From Acidimicrobiia bacterium (lineage in GTDB: Bacteria > Actinomycetota > Acidimicrobiia > Acidimicrobiales > Bin134): 64,000 nucleotides of DNA. Position numbers and translations under genes: made by a program. The stretch lies in the NCBI GenBank assembly GCA_022826705.1, contig JAJDUJ010000027.1, positions 1-64,000 of the forward strand, in the 5' to 3' direction. The notes beneath the pieces were generated by a model, which had not been told where the DNA came from, ran no database searches, and saw only the letters and a program-made list of their open reading frames with translations. This document shows, piece by piece, positions 1-8,745 of the stretch (its first letter is position 1; the number at the start of each line of letters is the position of its first letter).

Positions 1-57
1 CCGGCCTCCAACGAGCCGACGCCCAACGACGCGCCTGGCACCGAAACCAACCGCTAA
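1..57 (+). CDS. C-terminal tail of an upstream gene (partial)
   Basis: Reading frame 1 is open from the window edge to a TAA at 55-57 and would give an 18-residue hydrophilic tail rich in Pro, Asn, Thr and Glu. GC-rich codons here change to an AT-rich gap shortly afterwards, as expected at the 3' end of a gene. Nothing can be said about function, and the frame could be chance because only 57 bases are visible. Confidence 0.35.
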   Translation, partial: PASNEPTPNDAPGTETNR

Positions 58-139
58 CATGACCAACCAACCACCACCGCCCACCCGCCAAAGCGGCTTG
101 AAAAAACCGGCAACCCGTCGCGAAAAGTCAGATACATCT

Positions 140-180
140 CAGGGATAAGGACACGAGTATTATATCCCTGCTCAGAGGGT
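140..180. repeat. Inverted repeat with 8-bp perfect arms
   Basis: CAGGGATA at 140-147 is matched by its exact reverse complement TATCCCTG at 173-180, separated by 25 bases. It lies in the AT-rich gap after the partial upstream gene. It could be a regulator site or a weak hairpin; there is no following T tract, so a simple terminator is not favoured. Confidence 0.4.
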
Positions 181-233
181 CAAATGCAAACTGTCAGTAA
201 AATTAAGAAAAATCAAGAGAATTGAAAAAACAA

Positions 234-271
234 GTTCTATATATATAGAAATCACACTATATACATAGAAC
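234..271. repeat. AT-rich inverted repeat (14-bp arms, one mismatch)
   Basis: GTTCTATATATATA at 234-247 pairs with TATATACATAGAAC at 258-271 with one mismatch and a 10-base spacer. The surrounding stretch 120-340 is strikingly AT-rich compared with the rest of the window and contains no convincing gene. The symmetry would suit a dimeric DNA-binding protein or an extruded hairpin. It lies downstream of the 3' end of the leftward tRNA-Ala, so termination of the tRNA transcript is another possibility. Confidence 0.45.
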
Positions 272-342
272 AATCATATTGTGTTACGTATGGAATTGAA
301 TGCTTCAGCGCAAGAAACTGAGGCAGCCGTCCGAACAAGCGG

Positions 343-416
<74 letters not shown>

Positions 417-508
417 GCGAAGAGGGAACTTTACCAGCCGTCGAATGGCTGACCCACATGGGATAACGGTTATTGGCATTGTCCAGAGGCTCGGTAGATT
501 TAGCGGCG

Positions 509-2980
509 ATGGACGGCTACGACCCGGCGGCTATCGAGCCCAAATGGCAGCAGCGCTGGATCGACGACGCCACCTACGACATCAACAACGACGATCCCCG
601 GCCGCCGTACTACGTGCTGAGCATGTACCCCTATCCCAGCGGCCCGGCCCACATCGGCCACGTTCGCAACTACACCTTCGGCGACCTGCTGGTGCGCTAC
701 CGCACCATGCAGGGCGACGGTGTGCTGTCGCCCATCGGCTTCGACAGCTTCGGCCTGCCCGCCGAGAACGCCGCCATCAAGACCGGCACCCACCCCCGGG
801 TCCACACCGACGCCAACATTGAGCGGTTGTCGTCGTCGTTGCGCCGCATCGGCGCGGTGTACGACTGGCGCCGCACACTCAGCAGCCACGACCCCGACTA
901 CATCCGCTTCACCCAGTGGATCTTCCTGAAGTTCTACGAGGCCGGCCTGGTGTATCGGGCCACCGCCCCGGTGAATTGGTGCCCGGGCTGCCAGACGGTG
1001 CTGGCCAACGAGCAAGTGCTGGCCGACGGCACCTGCGAGCGCTGTAGCAACTTGGCCCAGCAACGCGAGCTGGAGCAGTGGTTCTACCGCATCACCGCCT
1101 ATGCCGAAGAGCTGCTGGAGGGCCTAGACGGGTTGGACTGGCCCAACCGGGTCAAGACCATGCAGCGCAACTGGATCGGCCGCTCTGAGGGGGCCGACTT
1201 CACCCTGCCCATCGCCGACGCCGACGGCAATCCCCGCGAGGACATCGACGGGATCCCGGTGTTCACCACTCGGCCCGACACCAGCTTCGGCATGACCTTC
1301 GCAGTGATGTCCCCCGAGCACGCCCGGGTGTCCGAACTGGTGACCGAGGAGCGTCGAGCAGAGGTGGATGCGTTCATAGCGGCGGTGGCCGAGCGCAGCG
1401 AATTCGAGCGGCTGTCGGTGGGCGGCCCGGCCGACAAGCGGGGGGTGGACACCGGCACCCGGGTGATCAACCCGTTCACCGGCCAGCCCATCCCGCTGTT
1501 TTTGGCCGACTACGTGCTCACCACCTACGGCACCGGGGCGATCATGGCCGTGCCTGGTGAGGACCAGCGCGACTGGGACTTCGCCACCGCATACGGCCTG
1601 CCCATCATCCGCACCGTGGAGCCCTCCGAGGGCTTTGACGGCGAGGCCTACACCGGCGACGGGCCGTCGATCAACAGCGACTGGCTGAACGGACTGTGGA
1701 TGGACGAGGCCAAGGCCGCGGCCATCGACTGGTTGGAAGCCCAGGGCATTGGCGAGCGCAAGGTGAACTACCGGCTGCGCGATTGGCTGCTGTCCCGCCA
1801 GCGCTATTGGGGCTGCCCCATCCCCATCGTTTATTGCGAGGCGTGCGGGGCTGTGCCGGTGCCCCACGAAGACCTGCCAGTGGGCCTGCCCGACGACGTG
1901 GCCTTCATGCCCACCGGCCGCTCCCCGCTGGTGGACCACCCCGGCTTCATGCACACCGAGTGCCCGAACTGCGGCGGCCCGGCCCGGCGGGAGACCGACA
2001 CCATGGACACGTTCGTGGACTCCTCCTGGTATTTCCTGCGCTTCGCCGACCCCCACAACTCAGATCTGCCGTTCAGCACCGAGGCGCTGGAGCGGTGGCT
2101 GCCGGTGGACCAGTACATCGGCGGGGTGGAGCACGCCATTCTGCATTTGATGTATGCCCGTTTCTTCACGCGGGCGCTGTCTGATCTGGGAGTGGCTCCC
2201 GCCGGGCTGCGGGAGCCCTTCCAGCGGCTGTTCACCCAGGGCATGGTGCGAATGGGCGGGGGGAAGATGTCGAAGTCGCGGGGCAATTTGGTGGCACCCG
2301 AGGACATCATCGACGCCCACGGCGCCGACGCCCTGCGCCTGGCCATCTTGCAGGTGAAGCCCCCCGCCGAGGACGTGGACTGGGAGGACTTCGGCCTTGA
2401 GGGCTGCGCCCGCTTCCTGGGCCGGCTGTGGCGACTGGCCGCGGGCACCGCTGAGCGGGCCAACCCGGCCCGCTCCGGCCCTGTCTCCGAAGCCGATCAG
2501 GCCATCGATGCGGCAACCCATCGGCACATCCACCGCGTTACTTCGGAGTTCGACCGCTGGTCATACAACACCGCGGTGGCCGGTTGCATGGAGTTCACCA
2601 ACGAGCTGTACCGCTACGTGCAGTCCGACGACGGACCCCACCACGACACGCTGGCCTTTGCCATCGACTCCCTGCTGTTGGTGATGGCGCCGATGGTGCC
2701 CCACATCTGCGCCGAGCTGTGGGAGATGCGCCGAGGCGGCAACATCCACACTAAGCCGTGGCCCACTGCGGATGAGGCCAAGCTGGTGCTGGAGACGGTG
2801 ACCATGGTGGTGCAGGTGAACGGCAAGGTGCGCGACCGCTTCGAGGTGGCCGCCGACATCGCCGACGCCGAAGCCGAGGCGCTGGCGCTGGCGTCAGAGC
2901 GAGTCCAGCAGTATCTCGACGGCGGCGAGCCCCGACGGGTGATCGCCCGCCCGCCCAAACTGGTGAACGTGGTGGTCTAG
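509..2980 (+). CDS. leuS: Leucyl-tRNA synthetase
   Basis: Class Ia aminoacyl-tRNA synthetase that charges tRNA-Leu in the cytoplasm. The HIGH-type motif lies in PSGPAHIGH near residues 43-51 and the KMSKS loop at 586-590 (GKMSKSRGN). Between them is the CP1 editing insert, including the TTRPDTxFG segment that lines its hydrolytic site, and the C-terminal third is the anticodon-binding helical bundle. I chose the ATG at 509 (823 aa), because family similarity begins at its [12 protein letters not shown] segment; a TTG at 473 would add 12 residues without similarity and neither start has a strong Shine-Dalgarno. Length is normal for bacterial LeuRS. Confidence 0.96.
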   Translation: MDGYDPAAIEPKWQQRWIDDATYDINNDDPRPPYYVLSMYPYPSGPAHIGHVRNYTFGDLLVRYRTMQGDGVLSPIGFDSFGLPAENAAIKTGTHPRVHTDANIERLSSSLRRIGAVYDWRRTLSSHDPDYIRFTQWIFLKFYEAGLVYRATAPVNWCPGCQTVLANEQVLADGTCERCSNLAQQRELEQWFYRITAYAEELLEGLDGLDWPNRVKTMQRNWIGRSEGADFTLPIADADGNPREDIDGIPVFTTRPDTSFGMTFAVMSPEHARVSELVTEERRAEVDAFIAAVAERSEFERLSVGGPADKRGVDTGTRVINPFTGQPIPLFLADYVLTTYGTGAIMAVPGEDQRDWDFATAYGLPIIRTVEPSEGFDGEAYTGDGPSINSDWLNGLWMDEAKAAAIDWLEAQGIGERKVNYRLRDWLLSRQRYWGCPIPIVYCEACGAVPVPHEDLPVGLPDDVAFMPTGRSPLVDHPGFMHTECPNCGGPARRETDTMDTFVDSSWYFLRFADPHNSDLPFSTEALERWLPVDQYIGGVEHAILHLMYARFFTRALSDLGVAPAGLREPFQRLFTQGMVRMGGGKMSKSRGNLVAPEDIIDAHGADALRLAILQVKPPAEDVDWEDFGLEGCARFLGRLWRLAAGTAERANPARSGPVSEADQAIDAATHRHIHRVTSEFDRWSYNTAVAGCMEFTNELYRYVQSDDGPHHDTLAFAIDSLLLVMAPMVPHICAELWEMRRGGNIHTKPWPTADEAKLVLETVTMVVQVNGKVRDRFEVAADIADAEAEALALASERVQQYLDGGEPRRVIARPPKLVNVVV

Positions 2981-3000
2981 CGGGCCTCTATCAGCGCCGC

Positions 3001-4188
3001 TCAGACGTCCCAAACCACGTGAAGCTCTTCGGGGCCGCGGAACGCCACCCCCCGGATTAGCGGCGGGTCGGCGTCGGGGTCGAGGCGCAGGCCCGGGAGG
3101 CGCTCGATGATGGCCGGCAGAGCCACCCGCATCTCCAGGCGGGCCAAGTGCATGCCCAAGCACAGGTGCCGCCCCCAGCCGAATGCCATGTGGGGCACCG
3201 GCTGCTCACGGTCGGGATCCCAGCGGTCGCCGTCGGCATACACCCGCTCGTCGCGGTTGGCAGACGTCATGGTCATCATCAGCCGGGTACCCGCCGGTAT
3301 CGGGCAGCCGTCCACCTCGATGTCCTCGGTGGCCTCCCGGGTGGCTAGTGGCGCGGAGCTCTCCCACCGCAGGGTCTCCTCGATCACTTGATCGAGCAGC
3401 GACCAGTCGCCCTTGAGCCGGTCGATCCAGCCGTCGTGGGTCAGCAACGCCGTCAAGGCGATGCCCATCTCCCGGGAGGTGGTCTCGGCCCCTGCGGGCA
3501 TGAGCAGCCGCAGAAACCCGTAGATGTGCTCGTCGTCGAGACGCTGCCCGTCGATCTCGGAATGGATGATGTCGCTGATCAGGTCGTCTTGGGGGTTTTG
3601 TTTGCGGTCCTCCACGATGGGGGAGAGGTAGTCGCGCATGGCCTGGGAGGCCTCATGGCCTACTTCTGGATACAGGGGGCCGGCGCTCACCTGCTCGGAC
3701 CACAGCCGAAACTGGTCGGCGTCATCCAGCGGCACCCCCATGATCCCGGCGATCACCCGGGTGGGGAACCGCTGGGTCAGCTCGGCCACCAGATCGGCCC
3801 GCCCCCGAGAAGCGATGCCGTCGAGCAGCTCGTTGACGATGGGCGCCACCAGCTCGGTCTCCCAACGGGCCAGCGCCGAAGACCGAAACGCCTTAGACAC
3901 CAGCCCCCGATAGGCGGTGTGCTCGTCGCCGTCCATCCCCAGCATTAGCGGCCCCATGAACGGGGTCATCGACTCGGCCACCACCCGGGTGGAAAACACC
4001 GCGCTGTTGCGCAGCACCTCTTCGGTATGGTCGCGGCGGTACAGGTTCAGGATTCGCCCGCCGAATCCGTCGTCGCGCACTTCCGGAGGCTCGGCTCGGC
4101 CCCGGTCCCACTCCTTATGGGGGTTGATGGCGGCCTCTTCGGCCTGGGCCAAACCTTCGTGAAAGTCCGACGGATCCTGTGCGTCCAT
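3001..4188 (-). CDS. Cytochrome P450 (first copy)
   Basis: 395-aa soluble bacterial P450, a haem-thiolate monooxygenase needing separate redox partners (none nearby). The haem loop FGWGRHLCLG places the thiolate ligand at Cys343. The I-helix oxygen-activation motif is AGAETT and the K-helix ExxR is EETLR. Substrate cannot be read from sequence. It is the last gene of a leftward operon (APH-like kinase, PAC2, LLM oxidoreductase, P450) and starts 25 bases after the LLM gene stops. Its 3' end faces the 3' end of leuS. Confidence 0.93.
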   Translation of the reverse strand: MDAQDPSDFHEGLAQAEEAAINPHKEWDRGRAEPPEVRDDGFGGRILNLYRRDHTEEVLRNSAVFSTRVVAESMTPFMGPLMLGMDGDEHTAYRGLVSKAFRSSALARWETELVAPIVNELLDGIASRGRADLVAELTQRFPTRVIAGIMGVPLDDADQFRLWSEQVSAGPLYPEVGHEASQAMRDYLSPIVEDRKQNPQDDLISDIIHSEIDGQRLDDEHIYGFLRLLMPAGAETTSREMGIALTALLTHDGWIDRLKGDWSLLDQVIEETLRWESSAPLATREATEDIEVDGCPIPAGTRLMMTMTSANRDERVYADGDRWDPDREQPVPHMAFGWGRHLCLGMHLARLEMRVALPAIIERLPGLRLDPDADPPLIRGVAFRGPEELHVVWDV

Positions 4189-4213
4189 AGCCGGAGACTC
4201 TATTGCGGTGGCT

Positions 4214-5266
4214 CTATTGATGTGAACGGCCCGGAATGGCCCGAAGCGCCTCGCGCACCTCGGCCCAGGGTCCGTTGGCCCGGAGGCCCTGGCCGAACGA
4301 CATCCGGTCGATAAGCCCGCCGTAGCTGGCCGCCACGCCGCTGGCCAGGTTCTGGGGCTCGGCCACCACGCCGAAAGTTCCCAGCATGGTGTCGTCGATC
4401 ACGTCTGCCATTTCCACCCACTGGCCCTGCTTGGACATGCGGTTCAGCTCGTCTTGGGCATCGCCCCAGCCGTGGTGCTCGAGCACCGGGCGGTATGCGG
4501 GGGTGGAACCGTAGAAGGCCAGTTGCTGGCGGGCCGCTTGGGCCGCCGACGCCATCTCCTCCTCGGTTTCGCCGGTGACGATGAACACGGGCATCGAAAC
4601 CTCGATGTCCATGGGGTCGCGGCCTGCTCGGGCGGCTCCGCGCTCGAGGGCGGGCAGCGACACTTCCCGCACGTAGCTCGGAGTGGTGAACCCGTGGCTG
4701 ATCCAGCCGTCGGACGACTCGCCGGCCGCCTCGGTCATGAGGTCGCCCACCGCGGCCAGATGGATGGGGGGAGGGCCGAAGGGATTGGCGCCGGGGCTGA
4801 ACATCGGCGTCATGAGGGTGTGTTGATAGAACTCGCCGCGAAAGCTCAGCTTCTCCCCGGTCTCCCAGCAGTCCCATATGGCCTTGATGGCGTCGATCTG
4901 CTCCTTCATGCGGGCCGCGGGGTGAGACCAGGGCATGGAGAATCGCTTGGTGATGTGGGGCTTTATCTGAGAACCCAGACCGAGAATGAAACGCCCGCTG
5001 GAATAGGCCTGAAGATCCCACCCTATGTTGGCCAAGATCATCGGGTTGCGAGCGAATGACACCGCAATCGAGGTTCCGATCTGGATGCTGGTGGTGTGCT
5101 CGGCGGCCAGAACCAGCGGCAGGAACGGGTCGTGGTCGAGCTCGGCCGACCAGATCCCGTCGTAGCCGGCGGCCTCCAAGTTGCGGGCGTTGTCGGCGGC
5201 ATCCCCCAGGGGCCCAACCGAGCCCTTTCTGGCCGCTCTGGTAACAAGGCCTCCGTCTAGCTTCAT
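4214..5266 (-). CDS. LLM-class F420-dependent oxidoreductase
   Basis: Luciferase-like TIM-barrel enzyme of 350 aa. The N-terminal GYDGIWSAE and the NIGWDLQAYSSGRFILGLG segment are typical of the LLM family, whose actinobacterial members often use F420 rather than FMN. I chose the ATG at 5266 because GAGAGGACAG lies just upstream and family similarity starts there; a longer frame to 5395 adds unrelated residues. Cofactor choice is inference. It sits between the PAC2 gene and the P450 and is probably co-transcribed with both, which hints at a shared oxidative pathway. Confidence 0.88.
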   Translation of the reverse strand: MKLDGGLVTRAARKGSVGPLGDAADNARNLEAAGYDGIWSAELDHDPFLPLVLAAEHTTSIQIGTSIAVSFARNPMILANIGWDLQAYSSGRFILGLGSQIKPHITKRFSMPWSHPAARMKEQIDAIKAIWDCWETGEKLSFRGEFYQHTLMTPMFSPGANPFGPPPIHLAAVGDLMTEAAGESSDGWISHGFTTPSYVREVSLPALERGAARAGRDPMDIEVSMPVFIVTGETEEEMASAAQAARQQLAFYGSTPAYRPVLEHHGWGDAQDELNRMSKQGQWVEMADVIDDTMLGTFGVVAEPQNLASGVAASYGGLIDRMSFGQGLRANGPWAEVREALRAIPGRSHQ

Positions 5267-5294
5267 GCTCTGTCCTCTCTGGTGGTGGTCGCGG

Positions 5295-6164
5295 TCATTT
5301 GCTTTCGTCCTGGTCGCGTAAGAAGCGCTCCAGCTCTTCGGCCAGCTCGTCGCCAGTGGGTATTTCCTCGCCCTGTTCTCCCATGCTGGTGTCATAGGCG
5401 CTTTCCAGCTGGCCGAGCAGGCGCTTGTGGCTGGCGTTCTGGGCGATCATGGTGTCGAGCCGGCGGGACACCTCCAGCCCCTCGGCGATCAGCGGCGCCG
5501 GGTCGAACCGCAGGTCGGCTGCGGCCCGCAGGCCCTGGAACAGCGCCGCGGTGGCGGCGGGGAACGGGGAGCCGGACGCATAGTGGGGCACCTGCGCCCA
5601 TACCGACACCGTTTCCAATCCGGCGGCCTCGAATTGCTTGGCCAGCGCCGCGCTGATCCCGGCGGGAACCTCCAGGGTGCCCGCGGGGGCGCCGAACCGC
5701 TCGATCAGATCCTGGGAGGTGCCGGTGGCCGACAGCCGCACCGGCCGGGTGTGGGGCACCGCGGCGGGATACGCCCCCAGAGACACCACTCGAGCTACTC
5801 CAAGCTGCTGCACCAGCTCGTCAACGGCCGTGCAGAACGCCTGCCAGCGAAAATCGGGTTCTGGCCCGTGGAGCAGCAGGAACGCCCGCTGGTCCAGGTC
5901 GCTCACCTGTTGGAGGCGGATGGCCGGCCAGCTGATGTCATCCACCTGGCCCTCCCGAACGGTCATAGTGGGGCGGCGGGCTCGGTGGTCCACCAGCAGA
6001 TCGGCGTCGAAGCTGGCCACCAGCGCGGCGTCGTCGGCCTTCAACATGATCTCGGTGGCGTTGCGCATGCCGAAACCGGCATCCACCCATCCGTCAAAGG
6101 CCACCACCAGCACAGGATCGGCCAATTCGAGTTCTTGGTGGACGGTGACCAGTTCGCTGCTCAT
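5295..6164 (-). CDS. PAC2 family protein
   Basis: 289-aa protein of the PAC2 superfamily, related to proteasome-assembly-chaperone-like proteins widespread in actinobacteria. Family features include the start PVLVVAFDGWVDAG, the central VSLGAYPAAVPHTRP and the segment VPHYASGSPFPAAT. The C-terminus is an acidic helical tail. No catalytic role is established for the bacterial members. Its ATG overlaps the stop of the preceding kinase-like gene by four bases (ATGA), so the two are translationally coupled. Confidence 0.88.
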   Translation of the reverse strand: MSSELVTVHQELELADPVLVVAFDGWVDAGFGMRNATEIMLKADDAALVASFDADLLVDHRARRPTMTVREGQVDDISWPAIRLQQVSDLDQRAFLLLHGPEPDFRWQAFCTAVDELVQQLGVARVVSLGAYPAAVPHTRPVRLSATGTSQDLIERFGAPAGTLEVPAGISAALAKQFEAAGLETVSVWAQVPHYASGSPFPAATAALFQGLRAAADLRFDPAPLIAEGLEVSRRLDTMIAQNASHKRLLGQLESAYDTSMGEQGEEIPTGDELAEELERFLRDQDESK

Positions 6165-7219
6165 GCCACTTGCTCCGCGGCCGATGTGGCCATTTCAACC
6201 AGCGCGTCCACCCGGGCCACAAAGCTGTCGGCCCCCTGTGGTGGCGCCTTGTCGCCCATGGCCCCGCCCACATACCGGCTGTAGACGCCCTCCAGGATGC
6301 AGGCCAGCTTCCAATAGCCGAAGGCCATGTAGTACCCGAAGTTGTCTATTTCGCGCCCGGACACTTCCGAGTAGAGGTCGAACATCTCGGCTCGGCTGGC
6401 GAATCCGGACTCGCCGGTGGGGGGATCGTCCAACGCGTATTCCGAATCATCAGGCTCAGCCCAATACACCAGAAGCTGGGCCACGTCGGCGTTGCGGTCG
6501 CCCAGGGTGCACAGCTCCCAGTCGAGCACGGCCAGCACTTCGCCTTCATCGCTCAGCATGCAGTTGTCCAGGCGGTAGTCGCCGTGGACGATCCCGGCTT
6601 GGCCCTGTTCAGGGATGCGGGCCACAAGGTGGTCGTGAACCTCCTGGATCTGGGGGCGGTCCTGGGTCTTGGACTCCTCGAACTGGCGCAGCCAGCGTCG
6701 GAGCTGGCGCGCGATGTAGTCCTCCTTGCGCCCTAGATCGCCCAGCCCCACCTCGTCCACGTCAACTGCGTGGATGTGGGCCAGCGTCTCAGCAATCGAC
6801 TGGGAGGCTGTCCAGCGCACCTCAGGGGCCAGCGCGGCCGCGTGCTTGCGGTTGCGCACTACCTTCCCGTCCACAAAGTCCATGACGTAGAAGGGGCGCT
6901 CGTTTACCTCTTCGTCTTCGCACAACCCGAAGGCTTGGGGCACCGGCACGTCGGTATCGGCTAGAGCGGCGATGATCTTGTGCTCTCGGCCCATGTCGTG
7001 GGCGGTGGCCAGCACCTGGTACAGCGGCGGCCGGCGCAGCACGTAACGCCGGCCGTCGGCATCGGTGGCCTTGAAGGTGAGGTTGGAATGCCCACCGGCA
7101 ATCAGCTCGAACGTCAGCGGCAGGGCGACGCCGGGCACGTTGGCCTCGAACCACGCGCTGACCGCGTCGTGCTGGATGCCTCGGATGTGGTCCATGCGAG
7201 AGGTCACGCTAGCGTTCAA
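6161..7219 (-). CDS. Aminoglycoside-phosphotransferase-like kinase (ACAD10/11 type)
   Basis: 352-aa protein with the protein-kinase-like APH fold. The catalytic loop IVHGDYRLDN carries the His-Gly-Asp and downstream Asn expected for phosphotransfer, followed by VLDWELCTLGD, whose Asp would bind the metal. This pattern matches the phosphotransferase family often beside acyl-CoA dehydrogenases and implicated in hydroxy-acyl-CoA breakdown rather than antibiotic resistance. It is the first gene of a leftward operon and is divergent from the thioredoxin gene. A start at residue 9 (MDHIRG) is equally possible. Confidence 0.86.
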   Translation of the reverse strand: MNASVTSRMDHIRGIQHDAVSAWFEANVPGVALPLTFELIAGGHSNLTFKATDADGRRYVLRRPPLYQVLATAHDMGREHKIIAALADTDVPVPQAFGLCEDEEVNERPFYVMDFVDGKVVRNRKHAAALAPEVRWTASQSIAETLAHIHAVDVDEVGLGDLGRKEDYIARQLRRWLRQFEESKTQDRPQIQEVHDHLVARIPEQGQAGIVHGDYRLDNCMLSDEGEVLAVLDWELCTLGDRNADVAQLLVYWAEPDDSEYALDDPPTGESGFASRAEMFDLYSEVSGREIDNFGYYMAFGYWKLACILEGVYSRYVGGAMGDKAPPQGADSFVARVDALVEMATSAAEQVA

Positions 7220-7242
7220 TCTGGTTCGATGAGAGGTAGCCG

Positions 7243-7947
7243 ATGGCCGATGTGACTGATGCGACGTTCACCACTGAAGTGGTCGAGCGCTCCCACACCG
7301 TGGCGGTGGTGGTGGACCTGTGGGCGCCGTGGTGCGGGCCGTGCAAAACGCTGGGGCCGATTCTGGAGCAGGCAGTGGCGGCCACCGGCGGGGCGGTGGA
7401 GCTGGCCAAAGTCAACGTGGACGACAACCCCCAGACTGCTCAGGCCTTTCAGGTCCAGAGCATCCCCGCGGTGTACGCCATGCGCGACGGCAAGGTGGTC
7501 GACGGGTTCATCGGCGCCCAGGGAGAGGCCGCGGTAGCCCAGTTCGTGCAGGGTCTGATTCCCACCGAACAGGAGAGCGAGGTGGAGGCTCTGGTGGCCG
7601 CTGGCGACGAGGCCTCTCTGCGGCGGGCATTGGAGCTAGACGCCGACCACGAGGGCGCCGTGGTGGGGCTGGCCGAGTTGATGGTGGCTGATGGCCGGGG
7701 CACCGAAGCCCTCGATTTACTGGAGCGGATCCCCGAGACCGCCGAGGTCCGCCGAGTGGCCGCGCTGGCCCGCACCGGCGGCGGGGCCGACAATGGGGAT
7801 GTCGAGGCCCGGCTCGACGATCTGCTGGGCCGGGTGAAGGCCGATCCCGACGCCCGCCAGGAGTTCGTCGACCTGTTGGAGATCATGGGCTCCGACGATC
7901 CCCGCACCTCCGTCTACCGCCGTCGCCTCACCACCCAGCTCTACTGA
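7243..7947 (+). CDS. Thioredoxin-domain co-chaperone with TPR-like tail (CnoX/YbbN type)
   Basis: 234 aa. Residues 1-110 form a thioredoxin fold with an intact active site WCGPCK at 30-35 and a cis-proline segment QSIPAVYA. Residues about 115-234 are helical repeats ending in a segment typical of YbbN/CnoX proteins, ending DDPRTSVYRRRL. YbbN-type proteins hold unfolding clients and protect them from over-oxidation. Unlike E. coli YbbN, both active-site cysteines are present, so it may also reduce disulfides. GAGAGG precedes the ATG; a strong hairpin follows the gene. Confidence 0.88.
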   Translation: MADVTDATFTTEVVERSHTVAVVVDLWAPWCGPCKTLGPILEQAVAATGGAVELAKVNVDDNPQTAQAFQVQSIPAVYAMRDGKVVDGFIGAQGEAAVAQFVQGLIPTEQESEVEALVAAGDEASLRRALELDADHEGAVVGLAELMVADGRGTEALDLLERIPETAEVRRVAALARTGGGADNGDVEARLDDLLGRVKADPDARQEFVDLLEIMGSDDPRTSVYRRRLTTQLY

Positions 7948-7966
7948 GCTGCCGCAGGCAGCCGGG

Positions 7967-7986
7967 GACAGGGCGTTGGCCCTGTC
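7967..7986 (+). terminator. Hairpin terminator after the thioredoxin gene
   Basis: Perfect 8-bp stem GACAGGGC/GCCCTGTC with a GTTG loop, 20 bases after the stop codon and followed by a T-richer stretch (GATTCTGATTTT). A smaller hairpin (CTGCC/GGCAG, 7949-7961) sits just before it. Probably rho-independent termination that separates this gene from the competence genes. Confidence 0.65.
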
Positions 7987-8061
7987 GATTCTGATTTTCG
8001 GCTGATACTCTGAAGCCGCTTCCCCCGCCACTGGCATGGCGCGCCGCGCCCGGACGGGCTA

Positions 8062-8745
8062 ATGGAAGACTCCTCATTGCCGCCTCCCAGGCCGACCCCC
8101 GCAGACAGGGTCAGGGAGATGGTGGATGACTACCGCCACTTGATCACCGGGCCCCGGCTGTTGATGATCGGCGGTGGACTGGTGGCCGCCATTGCGGTGG
8201 CGGCCTATCTGATGGCGGGGGCCAGCAGCGCTCCTCGGCCCGAGGCAGTGATTCCCATGGCGACGTCGCTGCCCGCCCGCTCGACACCGGTTGCTGAGGC
8301 GACGACGATCTTGGCGCACGCCGCCGGTGCGGTTCACGCCCCGGGGGTGTACCTCTTTCGGGGCGAGGCCCGGGTGTTCGACTTGGTGGAGGCGGCCGGA
8401 GGGCTGGCGCCCGACGCCGACCACGACCGGGTGAACCTGGCCGCCCCGTTGTCGGACGGACTCTGGATGTACTTCCCTCGACTCGGTCAGATGGCAATAC
8501 CCGCGCCTCTGGGCGGGAATGGATCGGCGGGCGGCGGTGCGACCGCCCATTTCGGGCCTTTGAACCTCAACACCGCCACTGCTGAGCAGCTTGAGTCGCT
8601 GCCCGGGGTGGGGCCGGCCACAGCTGCGGCCATCATCGACCACCGCCAGCGCATTGGTGGGTTCGCCTCGGTAGACGGGCTGCTGGCCGTGTCCGGCATC
8701 GGCCCGGCCAAGCTGAAGCAGATCCGCGACTTGGTCGCAGTGTGA
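8062..8745 (+). CDS. comEA: ComEA-type DNA-binding competence protein
   Basis: 227 aa. One transmembrane helix at about 33-54 (LLMIGGGLVAAIAVAAYLMAG) anchors the protein. A SLBB domain follows (GAVHAPGVYLFRG...), and residues 165-227 form a ComEA-type helix-hairpin-helix pair: LNLNTATAEQLESLPGVG and LLAVSGIGPAKLKQI. In competence systems ComEA binds incoming double-stranded DNA outside the membrane and passes it to ComEC. The next gene is comEC, overlapping by four bases, which supports the call. Confidence 0.93.
   Translation: MEDSSLPPPRPTPADRVREMVDDYRHLITGPRLLMIGGGLVAAIAVAAYLMAGASSAPRPEAVIPMATSLPARSTPVAEATTILAHAAGAVHAPGVYLFRGEARVFDLVEAAGGLAPDADHDRVNLAAPLSDGLWMYFPRLGQMAIPAPLGGNGSAGGGATAHFGPLNLNTATAEQLESLPGVGPATAAAIIDHRQRIGGFASVDGLLAVSGIGPAKLKQIRDLVAV

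Noticed and set aside
500..1063. Long minus-strand frames opposite leuS and many other genes
   Set aside because: In GC-rich DNA the antisense frames stay open by chance; their Arg/Gly/Pro-rich products have no domains.
6161..7219. Aminoglycoside resistance gene
   Set aside because: The fold matches, but the sequence pattern and operon (PAC2, LLM, P450) fit the ACAD10/11-like metabolic branch of the family.
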